A stretch of DNA of 8,265 bases, from assembly GCA_030043155.1 (NCBI GenBank), contig JASHYE010000392.1, positions 1-8,265 on the forward strand. The letters run 5' to 3'. Both the position numbers and the translations under genes were made by a program. The notes under the pieces are model-generated. The model was not told the DNA's origin. It did not search any database and saw only the letters and a list, made by a program, of their open reading frames with translations. Source of the DNA: Candidatus Acidiferrales bacterium. GTDB taxonomy: Bacteria; Acidobacteriota; Terriglobia; Acidoferrales; UBA7541. The first letter of the stretch is position 1. Each line of letters opens with the position of its first letter. Below are positions 1 to 6,650 of this stretch, piece after piece.

Positions 1-987
1 ATCACCGATCCCCGCCGCGACTTCCGCGGATGTTGGCTGCTTCGCCGCGAGGGCGTTCAAAACGCTGTCAGCGTCGACCGGTTTCCCCTGTTTTTCAAAT
101 AGAGAAGCCAGGACAACGTAAAGCTCCGTCGCAGAGGGATTGGCGTCGATTCCTGACTGCAGAAGCTTTTCGGCCTGCTCTGGTTTTTTTTGTTGGAGGA
201 ACAACTGCATGAGGTCGAAGTAAAGTGGCAGTGACGAGGGACTGGCCTGAATACCATTCTGAAGAATGGTCTCTGCCTGTGGCACATTTTTGTCGTAGAG
301 GTATAGCTGGACCAAGAGGGCATACGAGTCAAGGTCGTGCGGATTGAGCTGGACAGCCTTCAGGCAGCTTAGTTCAGCGGCGGCAGTCTTCTTCTCTGCC
401 GCATCGGCCTTGGCGATACCCAGATAGGGACGCGAATCCTTCGGAGCGAGGGCAGAGGCTTTTGTGAACTCGTGCATCGCCTCATCATATTTTTTTTGGT
501 TTCCCAAGATTTGCCCGAGGAGCAGGTGAGCCTCCACATTATTGGGGTTGTTCTGAATAATTGAATTGAGATCGTCGATGCCTTTATTCTGGTCCTCCTC
601 ATCCTTGGTGCCCGCGAGAAGCTGTGCTCTGAGCATGAGAGCATCGGTACGATTCGGGTCAATAGTGATTGCCTGATTGAGCGCGTTGAAGGCATCCCGG
701 ACATCCTGCTGAGCAGCGGCCAAGCTCTCTGCGCGATCCGCTTTGGCGCGACCTTCGTCAGCCTTGGCGAGCTGAACGTAGGCGTCAGTGTACTTGGGGT
801 CCACTTTCAGCGCATTGCGGTACTCGATCGCAGCGCTGGCGTACTGCTGCTGCTTTGCATATTCGTCGCCCTTTTGAAGGTATTTCAGTTTGGCCTTTTC
901 AGGGTTTCCGGCGCACGAAGCCAAAATCAGGGACATCGAGCCAAGCGTTGCGACTGCGGCGATCGATTGTACCCATTGACGTTTCAT
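1..987 (-). CDS. TPR-repeat lipoprotein of an exosortase (PEP-CTERM/EPS) locus, partial at the left edge
   Basis: An open frame runs without a stop from the ATG at 987 to the window edge, giving 329 codons and no C-terminus. The ATG follows a strong GGAGGAG site (993-999). Residues 1-24 form a lipoprotein signal peptide: Lys2/Arg3, a hydrophobic stretch, then lipobox L-A-S-C with Cys25 as lipidation site. From about residue 33 onward there are roughly eight tandem TPR-like helical pairs, with recurring features such as A..EY.NALKVDP, NN.EAHLLLGQIL....YDEA, and QAEK.L.SGI.ANPSA.ELY. It should be membrane-anchored on the periplasmic side and act as a protein-protein scaffold. It starts 23 nt after epsI ends, so it is third in the exosortase operon. 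TPR lipoproteins of the PrsT/TIGR02917 type are known partners of exosortase systems. That family assignment is likely but rests on context and repeat type. Two A8 runs (coding strand) lie inside the gene at 184-191 and 490-497. Confidence 0.9.
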   Translation of the reverse strand, partial: MKRQWVQSIAAVATLGSMSLILASCAGNPEKAKLKYLQKGDEYAKQQQYASAAIEYRNALKVDPKYTDAYVQLAKADEGRAKADRAESLAAAQQDVRDAFNALNQAITIDPNRTDALMLRAQLLAGTKDEEDQNKGIDDLNSIIQNNPNNVEAHLLLGQILGNQKKYDEAMHEFTKASALAPKDSRPYLGIAKADAAEKKTAAAELSCLKAVQLNPHDLDSYALLVQLYLYDKNVPQAETILQNGIQASPSSLPLYFDLMQLFLQQKKPEQAEKLLQSGIDANPSATELYVVLASLFEKQGKPVDADSVLNALAAKQPTSAEVAAGIGD

Positions 988-1010
988 TGAAACTCCTCCG
1001 TCGAAAGTCG

Positions 1011-1658
1011 TTAGTTCGGAATGAACTTGCTCAACGATGGAAAAAGAAGCTGAGCGAATTTCTCGAGCCGCGCGTGGGCGGCGGCCTCACCATCTGCGCC
1101 AATAGGTGTAATGAGCCGGACCAAAGAGCCATCCGTGCGATTGCGCGTGATGGCGTCATCGATCATGTAGAACTTGCCCCAGTATTCGCTGGCGATGATG
1201 CGTCCGCGCCCTTGATACCAGTAAAACACGAGATCCTTGTCCAGCCCCTGGGCGATGACATACTCGTTCACTTTGGCGCGCTGCCCGTCCGCGAGGGGGA
1301 TGATGGTGTAGCCGGAATGAATGGGGTCCCATCCTGATCCGGGCAAGCAATTTTTCGGAGAATGAATCGTGTCGCCCGTCCGCTGGCTCGCATAATAACC
1401 GATATAAAGATCAACTTCGGGCGCTGCGGAACTGAAATAGCGGCGATTGGTGTAGTCAGTGACGCTCACTGCCTGAACGATACGCTGTTCAAGCGGAGCC
1501 TCGATGCCCGTCCAGCTGCCAATCTGATAGGACAAGTCCTGAAGCGGCTGGCGCGGCATAACCGGTTCGCCATGACTGAGAGCGTGAAGAAGGGCTGTTC
1601 CACCCAGAAGCACGACGACTACAAGAACAAGGCGAATTGTCATTCCGCGGCTACCCAT
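1011..1658 (-). CDS. epsI: EpsI family protein (DUF3485), exosortase-associated
   Basis: This is a 215-residue protein with one N-terminal hydrophobic segment (about residues 7-24) and a periplasmic domain. The family signature is clear: YIGYYASQRTGD-T-IHSPKNCLPGSGW at residues 84-109, including the conserved H-S-P and C-L-P-G. It ends with a basic C-terminal part that lacks a second membrane span. EpsI proteins occur fused to or beside exosortases in exopolysaccharide loci; their biochemical role is not settled. The chosen ATG at 1658 sits inside the end of the exosortase gene (8-nt overlap, ATGGGTAG) with GAGAGAAGG just upstream. Alternatives are a GTG at 1679 and an ATG at 1643, both with weaker ribosome sites, and all give the same domain. 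The 8-nt overlap implies translational coupling with the exosortase. Identity is confident; only the start is uncertain. Confidence 0.92.
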   Translation of the reverse strand: MGSRGMTIRLVLVVVVLLGGTALLHALSHGEPVMPRQPLQDLSYQIGSWTGIEAPLEQRIVQAVSVTDYTNRRYFSSAAPEVDLYIGYYASQRTGDTIHSPKNCLPGSGWDPIHSGYTIIPLADGQRAKVNEYVIAQGLDKDLVFYWYQGRGRIIASEYWGKFYMIDDAITRNRTDGSLVRLITPIGADGEAAAHARLEKFAQLLFPSLSKFIPN

Positions 1659-2550
1659 TGGCCTTCTCTCTGTGCACACCTGGAATCTTTCTCAGCAGCC
1701 AGTGACATGCGAACATCAGGAAGAGCGCCGCGACAAAAATCACCCATCCGGAGAATTCGTGGAAAAATCCTTCGGCCATGCGGGGTCCGTAATGATAGGT
1801 CAAAATACCTGCACCCAAGATTCGGATTGAGTTGCTTACGATGGCGATGGGAATCATGAGCAGAACCAAGGCCCAGCGCAACCAGCGATTATCCTCGACC
1901 AAGTAGCCATAGGCGATTGCCAGCGTGATCAGGGTCATCAGGGAACGGATGCCGCTGCAGGCATCGACAACTTCGAGCGTGTAATTTGGCAGAATGATCA
2001 GATTTCCTTCGCGGAGCACAGGAACATTAATGAGCTGCAGCCAAAAGGTAGCGAAGCGCGAAGCGAGTAACTGCAATGGAAATGTGATTTGGTTATAGAT
2101 GAGCACCGGAATCGGAATCATCAGCACCAAGAAACCGAGGGGAAAAAGAATGGCGCGCAGCATCCCCCAGCCGGCGAGGAAGAGCACGATGCCACCAATC
2201 ATTACAAGAAAGGAAAATCGGGTGGTGAATAGCTCTGCCCCAAGCGATCCAACGAGCAGAAGACCCACCGCCCCCAGCATAACAATAATTCCAAAATTGG
2301 ATGGCCTGAGGATCAGACGCGCAAGACGCTCGCGCTTCCTCCAGAGCACAAAGGCGGAAAACACGGGAACCAAGAAACCGTGACCGTAATTCGGATCCCG
2401 CCACCAATCCAGTACAAGAGCTTTAAGAATGGGGCCGTAGAGCACCAGAAGCAGAACTGCAAAGATGCTGATCCACAGCGTCCAGGAGACGCGACTATGC
2501 TCTCCCTCTCGGGTCAGAATGGCCTGGGCTGGCGAGTTTTCCGCTGACAT
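1651..2550 (-). CDS. Exosortase (EpsH/Xrt family membrane cysteine protease-transpeptidase)
   Basis: This 299-residue polytopic membrane protein has about eight hydrophobic segments and the exosortase catalytic triad. Cys198 lies in VVDACSGIRS, Arg243 in VSNSIRILG and His264 in FFHEFSGWV. The early DPNYGHGFLVP motif (52-62) is also typical. Exosortases cut the C-terminal PEP-CTERM-type sorting signal of exported proteins at the inner membrane and probably transfer them to a further anchor or export step. The protein lacks a fused EpsI domain; EpsI is the separate next gene, overlapping by 8 nt. The ATG at 2550 has an AGGA 8 nt upstream. It is the first gene of the operon exosortase-epsI-TPR lipoprotein, preceded by a TATAAT box and a palindromic site. 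No PEP-CTERM substrate is encoded in the window, so the exact Xrt subtype cannot be assigned. Confidence 0.95.
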   Translation of the reverse strand: MSAENSPAQAILTREGEHSRVSWTLWISIFAVLLLVLYGPILKALVLDWWRDPNYGHGFLVPVFSAFVLWRKRERLARLILRPSNFGIIVMLGAVGLLLVGSLGAELFTTRFSFLVMIGGIVLFLAGWGMLRAILFPLGFLVLMIPIPVLIYNQITFPLQLLASRFATFWLQLINVPVLREGNLIILPNYTLEVVDACSGIRSLMTLITLAIAYGYLVEDNRWLRWALVLLMIPIAIVSNSIRILGAGILTYHYGPRMAEGFFHEFSGWVIFVAALFLMFACHWLLRKIPGVHREKANG

Positions 2551-2741
2551 TCCTGTATTCCTGCTTCAGAATCTAGCTGTGCCTCGAAGGACCTATAAAC
2601 CGAGTGCAATGAGTTTGTAATTCAGGTCTACTATGGTGCACGATAAGGGCCTAAAGCCCCGCAAAAACCTCTAAGAAATACGTATAACATACGCTACAAC
2701 AATAGCTTACGCTGGCGACATCTCCCAGAAAATGAGTTCGC

Positions 2742-2747
2742 ATTATA
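2742..2747 (-). promoter_or_regulatory. Candidate -10 box (TATAAT) for the exosortase operon
   Basis: The minus strand reads GGACTATAATGCG, a perfect TATAAT. It would place the start of transcription near 2735 and give a leader of about 185 nt before the exosortase ATG. No good TTGACA is present at the normal spacing. The position of a -35 box is instead occupied by the palindrome at 2757-2774, as at promoters that need an activator or are blocked by a repressor. This is inferred from sequence only. Confidence 0.4.
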
Positions 2748-2756
2748 GTCCATTGT

Positions 2757-2774
2757 ATGTGCAAAGTATTGCAT
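2757..2774. promoter_or_regulatory. Palindromic operator-like site, copy 1 (exosortase operon)
   Basis: The plus strand reads ATGTGCAAAGTATTGCAT, with inverted arms TGCAA and TTGCA separated by 4 nt. Allowing one mismatch, the dyad extends to 8 nt per arm. The first 17 nt match the site at 6651-6667 at 16 of 17 positions. Its centre lies about 31 nt upstream of the transcription start predicted from the TATAAT box. The 5-N4-5 layout resembles sites of the FNR/CRP superfamily in architecture, not in sequence. The binding protein is unknown. Confidence 0.5.
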
Positions 2775-2845
2775 ATTCGCAGGGAGTTTTTCTTCCCAAG
2801 ACGCAGCGTGGCCGCAACAAAATGCCTTTTCATTAGCAATGACGG

Positions 2846-2980
2846 CTAGACCTTATCTCATAAATAGGCATGGGCCGAAGAGAGTTATTCCCTCAGGGGC
2901 TAAAGCCCAATTTTTCTTGGCCTTTGATGTCGGAGCCAAAGCTCCGACCCCCTAACCAGCATTTATGAGATGGCTTCTAG
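2846..2980. repeat. MITE-like or REP-like element with imperfect terminal inverted repeats
   Basis: The ends are inverted copies of each other over 20 nt with 16 matches: CTAGA-4 nt-ATCTCATAAAT at 2846-2865 against its complement at 2961-2980. Inside are two hairpins. GGGC-TAAA-GCCC lies at 2897-2908. A perfect 8-bp stem, GTCGGAGC-CAAA-GCTCCGAC, lies at 2929-2948. The element is non-coding, begins 16 nt past the cysQ stop codon and shows no clear target duplication. It looks like a dispersed intergenic repeat; copy number cannot be judged from one window. Confidence 0.55.
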
Positions 2981-2996
2981 TCTTTCGCCGACGCAC

Positions 2997-3839
2997 TTAC
3001 GGCCGATGCAGAAGAACCCCCGCCCAGGAGTGGCAGTCCTGAAAGGCGGTGCTGGACGCGACTTCGGATAAGAAGGGCCGCAATCTCTCGATGCCACGCG
3101 CAGAGAAGCCGATCAGTCCGGGGAAAATTGGCTCAGTCTGATTGAATCTTGGGGATTCACCATTTATATCGAGAACAAGGCCTCCGGAGAATTGCACCAG
3201 AGCCACACCAGCAGCCACGTCCCATTCGTGTTTTGGAACGAGCGTCCAGGTCGCTTCCGCTTTTCCGGCGGCAACCAACGCCAGCTTATAGGCTACTGAT
3301 CCCATGGGCTGCATTCGGAATTTGGAGTTGCGAAAGCGCTCCCATTCGCCGCGTTTCACTTCGCTTCGACTCCCGAGTACCAGCGGATCCGAGGCGTCAG
3401 CGTGTCTTCCGTTCGAGCTGTTCGCGGAAAGGAACAAGCCCTCTTCTCGTGAGCCGCAATACATCTCGCCTGTAACTGGATTCATCACTCCGGCCGCCAC
3501 GAAACGACCTTCTTCCAGTAAAGCAATAGAAATGCACCATTCGGGAATGCCAGAGACGTACTCTTTTGTGCCGTCCAGCGGATCAACTAGCCAGACCCGG
3601 GAGCGCGAGAGACGTTCCTGGTTATCGGCGCTTTCCTCGGAAAGCCAGCCCTCGCCAGCCCGGACAAGCATTTTGAACAGTAGCTCGTTTACTTCGCATT
3701 CCGTATCCGTGACAGGGTCTCCGCTGCTCTTCTTATCGACGCGGACGGATTCCATCGAGCGAGAGCGATACAATTTAGCGCCCGCCTGGAGAGCAGCGAC
3801 AATTCGGTCGACGTCTTCATTGTGGACAGTTGCGGACAA
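2997..3839 (-). CDS. cysQ: 3'(2'),5'-bisphosphate nucleotidase CysQ (inositol monophosphatase family)
   Basis: This 280-residue enzyme hydrolyses 3'-phosphoadenosine 5'-phosphate (PAP), the by-product of PAPS use, to AMP; it can also act on PAPS. The metal-dependent phosphatase motifs are present: Glu68-Glu69 in WLSEES, WLVDPLDGTKEY at 83-94 (Asp86, Asp89), and EWDVAAG at 205-211 (Asp207). The DGTKEY form is that of CysQ/PAP phosphatases rather than inositol phosphatases. The start is a TTG at 3839, supported by GGAGGAGG 5 nt upstream. The only in-frame codons above it lead to the stop of the preceding gene, and the next in-frame ATG would remove about 28 family-conserved residues. It lies 24 nt behind the permease and closes the sat-cysC/permease/cysQ operon, where it would keep PAP from inhibiting sulfur metabolism. 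Confidence 0.93.
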   Translation of the reverse strand: MSATVHNEDVDRIVAALQAGAKLYRSRSMESVRVDKKSSGDPVTDTECEVNELLFKMLVRAGEGWLSEESADNQERLSRSRVWLVDPLDGTKEYVSGIPEWCISIALLEEGRFVAAGVMNPVTGEMYCGSREEGLFLSANSSNGRHADASDPLVLGSRSEVKRGEWERFRNSKFRMQPMGSVAYKLALVAAGKAEATWTLVPKHEWDVAAGVALVQFSGGLVLDINGESPRFNQTEPIFPGLIGFSARGIERLRPFLSEVASSTAFQDCHSWAGVLLHRP

Positions 3840-3844
3840 GGCTA

Positions 3845-3852
3845 CCTCCTCC
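3845..3852 (-). promoter_or_regulatory. Strong ribosome binding site that fixes the TTG start of cysQ
   Basis: The minus strand reads GGAGGAGG followed by TAGCC and then TTG. No ATG or GTG is available in frame between the permease stop (3866-3864, same frame) and this TTG. The strong site may compensate for the weak start codon. Confidence 0.75.
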
Positions 3853-3863
3853 GGAAATGCCGA

Positions 3864-4643
3864 CTACAGCATCGAGATGCCAGCAACTACAAGAGCGGAA
3901 AACAGGGCAGCACGCAACCACGCGGCGCGAATCGAAGTGGCATAGTGAGCAGCACACCACGCCGCCGGAATCGAACCCAGAAGCAGTGCAGCGAGCAGCG
4001 GAAAATTTATATCCCCAAGAGCGAAGTGGCCCAAGCCGGCAACGAGAGCGAGAACAACAGAATGTGCAATATCGGTGCCGACTAAGGTTGAAAGAGTACG
4101 GCTGTAGAAAAGCACCAGCAGCACCATGATGATGCTTCCTGAACCCATGGAGGTCATGCCTACCAAGAATCCTCCCACGAGTCCCACAGCGACGGCTCCC
4201 ATCTGCGGAGTAATCCATTCAGGAAGACGGTCACGGAGGGATTTTTTGCCGGTTTTCTCCAGATATTTTTGGAAAAGCGCGAAGGTTGGAGTGAGGATCA
4301 GGAGCACGCCAATCAGAACCTTCAGCAGTTCGTTTACGCCACCACCAAGATAGACGCGCAAAATCGCCAGCACGCCGACTCCGAGAATGGCGCCCGGAAT
4401 ACTGCCAAGGGACATGCGTAAGACCAAGCGGATATCAACGTGTCCTCGTTGATAATACGACCATGCGGCGCCGACCTTTGTGGCAGCGACAAAGAGGGCA
4501 CCGGTTCCAACCGCAATAATGGGAGGGACGTCCAGAAAGATAACGAGAAGCGGGACCAAGAGCGCGCCACCGCCAACTCCGGTGAGGCCGACCATGATGC
4601 CGACGCCCAATCCGATGATGAGTGCGATCAGTATCTGGTGCAT
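3864..4643 (-). CDS. TauE/SafE family permease (putative sulfite/sulfate or organosulfonate transporter)
   Basis: This 259-residue protein is almost entirely hydrophobic, with about eight membrane segments arranged as two homologous halves. The repeated glycine-rich motif appears as GLTGVGGGALLVPLL (19-33) and again as GMTSMGSGSIIMVLL (162-176), the internal duplication typical of TauE/SafE (PF01925). The halves are joined by a charged loop around residues 126-145. Members move sulfite, sulfoacetate and related anions across the inner membrane; direction and substrate are not readable from sequence. Its place between sat-cysC (33 nt upstream) and cysQ (24 nt downstream) suggests it serves sulfate or sulfite flux for this pathway. 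The ATG at 4643 has CGGAG 5-6 nt upstream. The length is normal and there are no breaks. Confidence 0.9.
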   Translation of the reverse strand: MHQILIALIIGLGVGIMVGLTGVGGGALLVPLLVIFLDVPPIIAVGTGALFVAATKVGAAWSYYQRGHVDIRLVLRMSLGSIPGAILGVGVLAILRVYLGGGVNELLKVLIGVLLILTPTFALFQKYLEKTGKKSLRDRLPEWITPQMGAVAVGLVGGFLVGMTSMGSGSIIMVLLVLFYSRTLSTLVGTDIAHSVVLALVAGLGHFALGDINFPLLAALLLGSIPAAWCAAHYATSIRAAWLRAALFSALVVAGISML

Positions 4644-4676
4644 TTGGCTCCGCCGCTAGATCGTCTTCTGCACGAC

Positions 4677-6416
4677 CTAGTTAGATTCCGCCGCTTCGCC
4701 TACGTAACCTTGCTTTTCAAGGTAAAGCATAATTTCTTGCGCGGCCTCTTCCGGCGTCATTTCCGCAGTGTTCAACGTGATTTCCGCATCGGCCGGCGCC
4801 TCGTAAGGATCGGAGACACCGGTGAAACCTGGGATGATTCCGGCGCGGGCCTTCGCGTAGAGACCTTTGCGGTCGCGCTGTTCGCAGACTTCCAAAGAAG
4901 TGGAAGTGTGAACGAGAATGAACCCGCCAGTAGGTTCAATGGACTGCCGTACTTCTTTTCGGATGTTATCGTACGGCGCAATGGGAGCGCATACGGCGAT
5001 ACCGCCGTTCTTGGTGATCTCGTGGGCCACAAAGCCGATGCGACGAATATTGAGGTCGCGGTGCTCTTTCGAAAACGTGAGCTCGGAAGAGAGGTTCTTG
5101 CGAACAATATCCCCGTCGAGCAGCGTCACCGGGCGGCCACCCATCTCCAAGAATTTTACGAGCAGGACATTGGCAATGGTGGATTTTCCGGATCCTGAGA
5201 GTCCCGTAAAAAACACAGTGAAGCCTTGCTTGTGGCGCGGAGGATATGTACGCCGCAATTCGGTAACAACCTGCGGGTAGGTAAACCAACTTGGGATCTC
5301 GCGCCCTCCGGCCAGACGAGAGCGCAGTTCGGTTCCTGAGATGTTGAGGACGCGGCTTCCCTGGGGAACTTCGTCCTCGGGAACATAAATATCTTTGTCC
5401 TCCAGGTACACCATCATTTTGAACGGCACCATAGCGACGCCGATTTCATCCTGGTATTGCTGCAAAAGTTTTTGCGCGCCGTAGGGATCATAGAAAGGCT
5501 TGCCGGTGGAATCGTTTCCCGGGCCGGCATGGTCGCGACCCACGATGAAATGAGTGCAGCCAAAATTCTTGCGGATGATCGCATGCCACACTGCTTCGCG
5601 TGGCCCGCCCATGCGCATGGCCAAGGGCAGAAGCGCCAGTTTGACCGTGTTTGCGGGATAGTGCGGCAAGATGGCTTGATAGCAGCGAACACGGGTGTAA
5701 TGGTCAACGTCGCCGGGCTTGGTCATACCAACGGACGGCTGAATGAAGAGGTTTGCCGAAGCTTCCTTAGCTGCCCGAAAGGTGAGCTCGACATGAGCAC
5801 GGTGCATTGGGTTGCGTGTCTGAAAAGCAACGACGCGGCGCCATCCCAGACGCGCGAATTCTGCCCTTGTTTCGGCGGGCGTCAGTCGAAGCGAGTGGTA
5901 ATCGTAATGCGATGGAGATTGCACGCCTTCGATCCTGCCGGAAACATAAAACGGATTCGCTTTCTGAAGGACGTGTGTGGCGCCGGGATGGAAATGGTCC
6001 GTTGTGCCGAAGACGCCCTCCGCTTCCTGCTTTCGGTTGGGCTCCCAAACTTCTTCGACATGGATGACAGCGAGCATGACGCCCTCCGCGTCACGCAAAG
6101 CGATGGGAGTCCCGGGTTTTAATTTCTTTGCAATGTCTGCCGTAACATCGAGGACGATAGGCATTGGCCAAACCAAGCCGTTCGCAAGACGCATCGATGA
6201 GCAAACGGATTCATAATCAGCTTTTCCCATGAAGTCGGTCAGCGGCGAGAAGCCGCCGTTCATCAGCAGCTCAAGATCACAAATGTGGCGTGGTGTGAGG
6301 TCCCAAGACAGCCAGTCTTTTGACCCGGCGCGCAATTCCTCTTTTTGTTTCGAGTCCACCATCAAGTCCACAAGCTTGCCCCCATGCGGGGGATTCAAAT
6401 GCTCTGGCTTATCCAT
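4677..6416 (-). CDS. sat/cysC: Bifunctional sulfate adenylyltransferase / adenylylsulfate kinase (PAPS synthesis)
   Basis: This 579-residue fusion converts sulfate + ATP to APS and then APS + ATP to PAPS in the cytoplasm. Residues 1-390 form ATP sulfurylase: PHGGKLVDLM near the N-terminus, QTRNPMHRAH at 199-208 and VGRDHAGPGN at 292-301. Residues 397-570 form APS kinase: P-loop GLSGSGKS at 405-412, LDGD at 433-436, the conserved F-S-K-E-H-R-D-L-N-I-R-R-I-G stretch at 448-461, IAPY at 479-482, and GFTGVSDPYEAP at 530-541. The order Sat-CysC matches bacterial fusions such as that of Aquifex and the fungal enzyme. Unlike fungi, the kinase motifs here are intact, so both halves should be active. 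It is the first gene of the operon with the permease and cysQ. The ATG at 6416 is supported by N-terminal conservation, but GGAGG lies about 15-16 nt upstream, which is unusually far. Confidence 0.95.
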   Translation of the reverse strand: MDKPEHLNPPHGGKLVDLMVDSKQKEELRAGSKDWLSWDLTPRHICDLELLMNGGFSPLTDFMGKADYESVCSSMRLANGLVWPMPIVLDVTADIAKKLKPGTPIALRDAEGVMLAVIHVEEVWEPNRKQEAEGVFGTTDHFHPGATHVLQKANPFYVSGRIEGVQSPSHYDYHSLRLTPAETRAEFARLGWRRVVAFQTRNPMHRAHVELTFRAAKEASANLFIQPSVGMTKPGDVDHYTRVRCYQAILPHYPANTVKLALLPLAMRMGGPREAVWHAIIRKNFGCTHFIVGRDHAGPGNDSTGKPFYDPYGAQKLLQQYQDEIGVAMVPFKMMVYLEDKDIYVPEDEVPQGSRVLNISGTELRSRLAGGREIPSWFTYPQVVTELRRTYPPRHKQGFTVFFTGLSGSGKSTIANVLLVKFLEMGGRPVTLLDGDIVRKNLSSELTFSKEHRDLNIRRIGFVAHEITKNGGIAVCAPIAPYDNIRKEVRQSIEPTGGFILVHTSTSLEVCEQRDRKGLYAKARAGIIPGFTGVSDPYEAPADAEITLNTAEMTPEEAAQEIMLYLEKQGYVGEAAESN

Positions 6417-6626
6417 TTTGTAGGTTTCAATTCCTCCAGGAGATTTTGTTTGTCGAACGAGTTCTGTCGCTTGTCTGCTGGCCGCACTCCAGCTGCAAAG
6501 TCAAGTCAAAACGGTAACTAAAATACACCGCTCGAGCAGCGCAGCGGAGTATTGAAGCAATTGATTCTCCGAAATTGAAGCTATTATATGCTATTTAGAA
6601 TGAATGTTTTAGCAATAAATTGGGGA

Positions 6627-6632
6627 TTTATA
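6627..6632 (-). promoter_or_regulatory. Candidate -10 box (TATAAA) for the sat-cysC operon
   Basis: The minus strand reads CAATTATAAATCC. A start near 6620 would put the centre of the palindrome at about -40, the position of a class II activator site. A rival TATAAT lies at 6588-6583, so the choice is open. There is no good -35 box for either. Confidence 0.3.
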
Positions 6633-6650
6633 ATTGACTAACCCTGTGGG

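Larger units (their letters stand above)
2551..2996. other. Gene-free region between cysQ and the exosortase operon
   Basis: I see no credible gene here. The stretch holds the upstream region of the exosortase operon (minus strand): a TATAAT box, a palindrome, a small GGGC-loop-GCCC hairpin at 2647-2659 and the short dyad CGTATAACATACG at 2681-2693. Next to cysQ it holds a 135-bp element with terminal inverted repeats. The few open frames inside are short, have biased composition and lack ribosome sites. Confidence 0.7.

Noticed and set aside
2638..2651. GG-N10-GC pattern on the minus strand (AGGCCC...TGCA), as in sigma-54 promoters, upstream of the exosortase
   Set aside because: It overlaps the GGGC hairpin repeat, and the -24 and -12 elements match the consensus only partly. 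GG-N10-GC pairs are expected about once per 250 nt by chance, and others occur at 6557-6570 and in the sat-cysC leader. Known PrsK/PrsR-sigma-54 control of exosortase systems makes it worth remembering, not calling.
2897..2948. Intrinsic terminator for cysQ, or plus-strand terminator (hairpin followed by TTTTT at 2911-2915)
   Set aside because: On the minus strand neither hairpin is followed by a U-run. On the plus strand the stem is only 4-5 bp and no gene runs into it. The structure is better explained as part of the repeat element.
4440..5198. Long plus-strand open frame (252 codons) opposite sat-cysC and the permease gene, and similar frames at 5457-6122, 3304-3945, 1362-1859 and 855-1337
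   Set aside because: They lie antisense to clearly identified genes with intact motifs. Their own translations are rich in Arg/Ser/Pro, show no domain and lack ribosome sites. They are by-products of codon composition.
6417..6620. SAM or other sulfur-responsive riboswitch in the sat-cysC leader
   Set aside because: No recognisable SAM riboswitch core is present; only a weak 5-bp hairpin and AT-rich sequence are seen.
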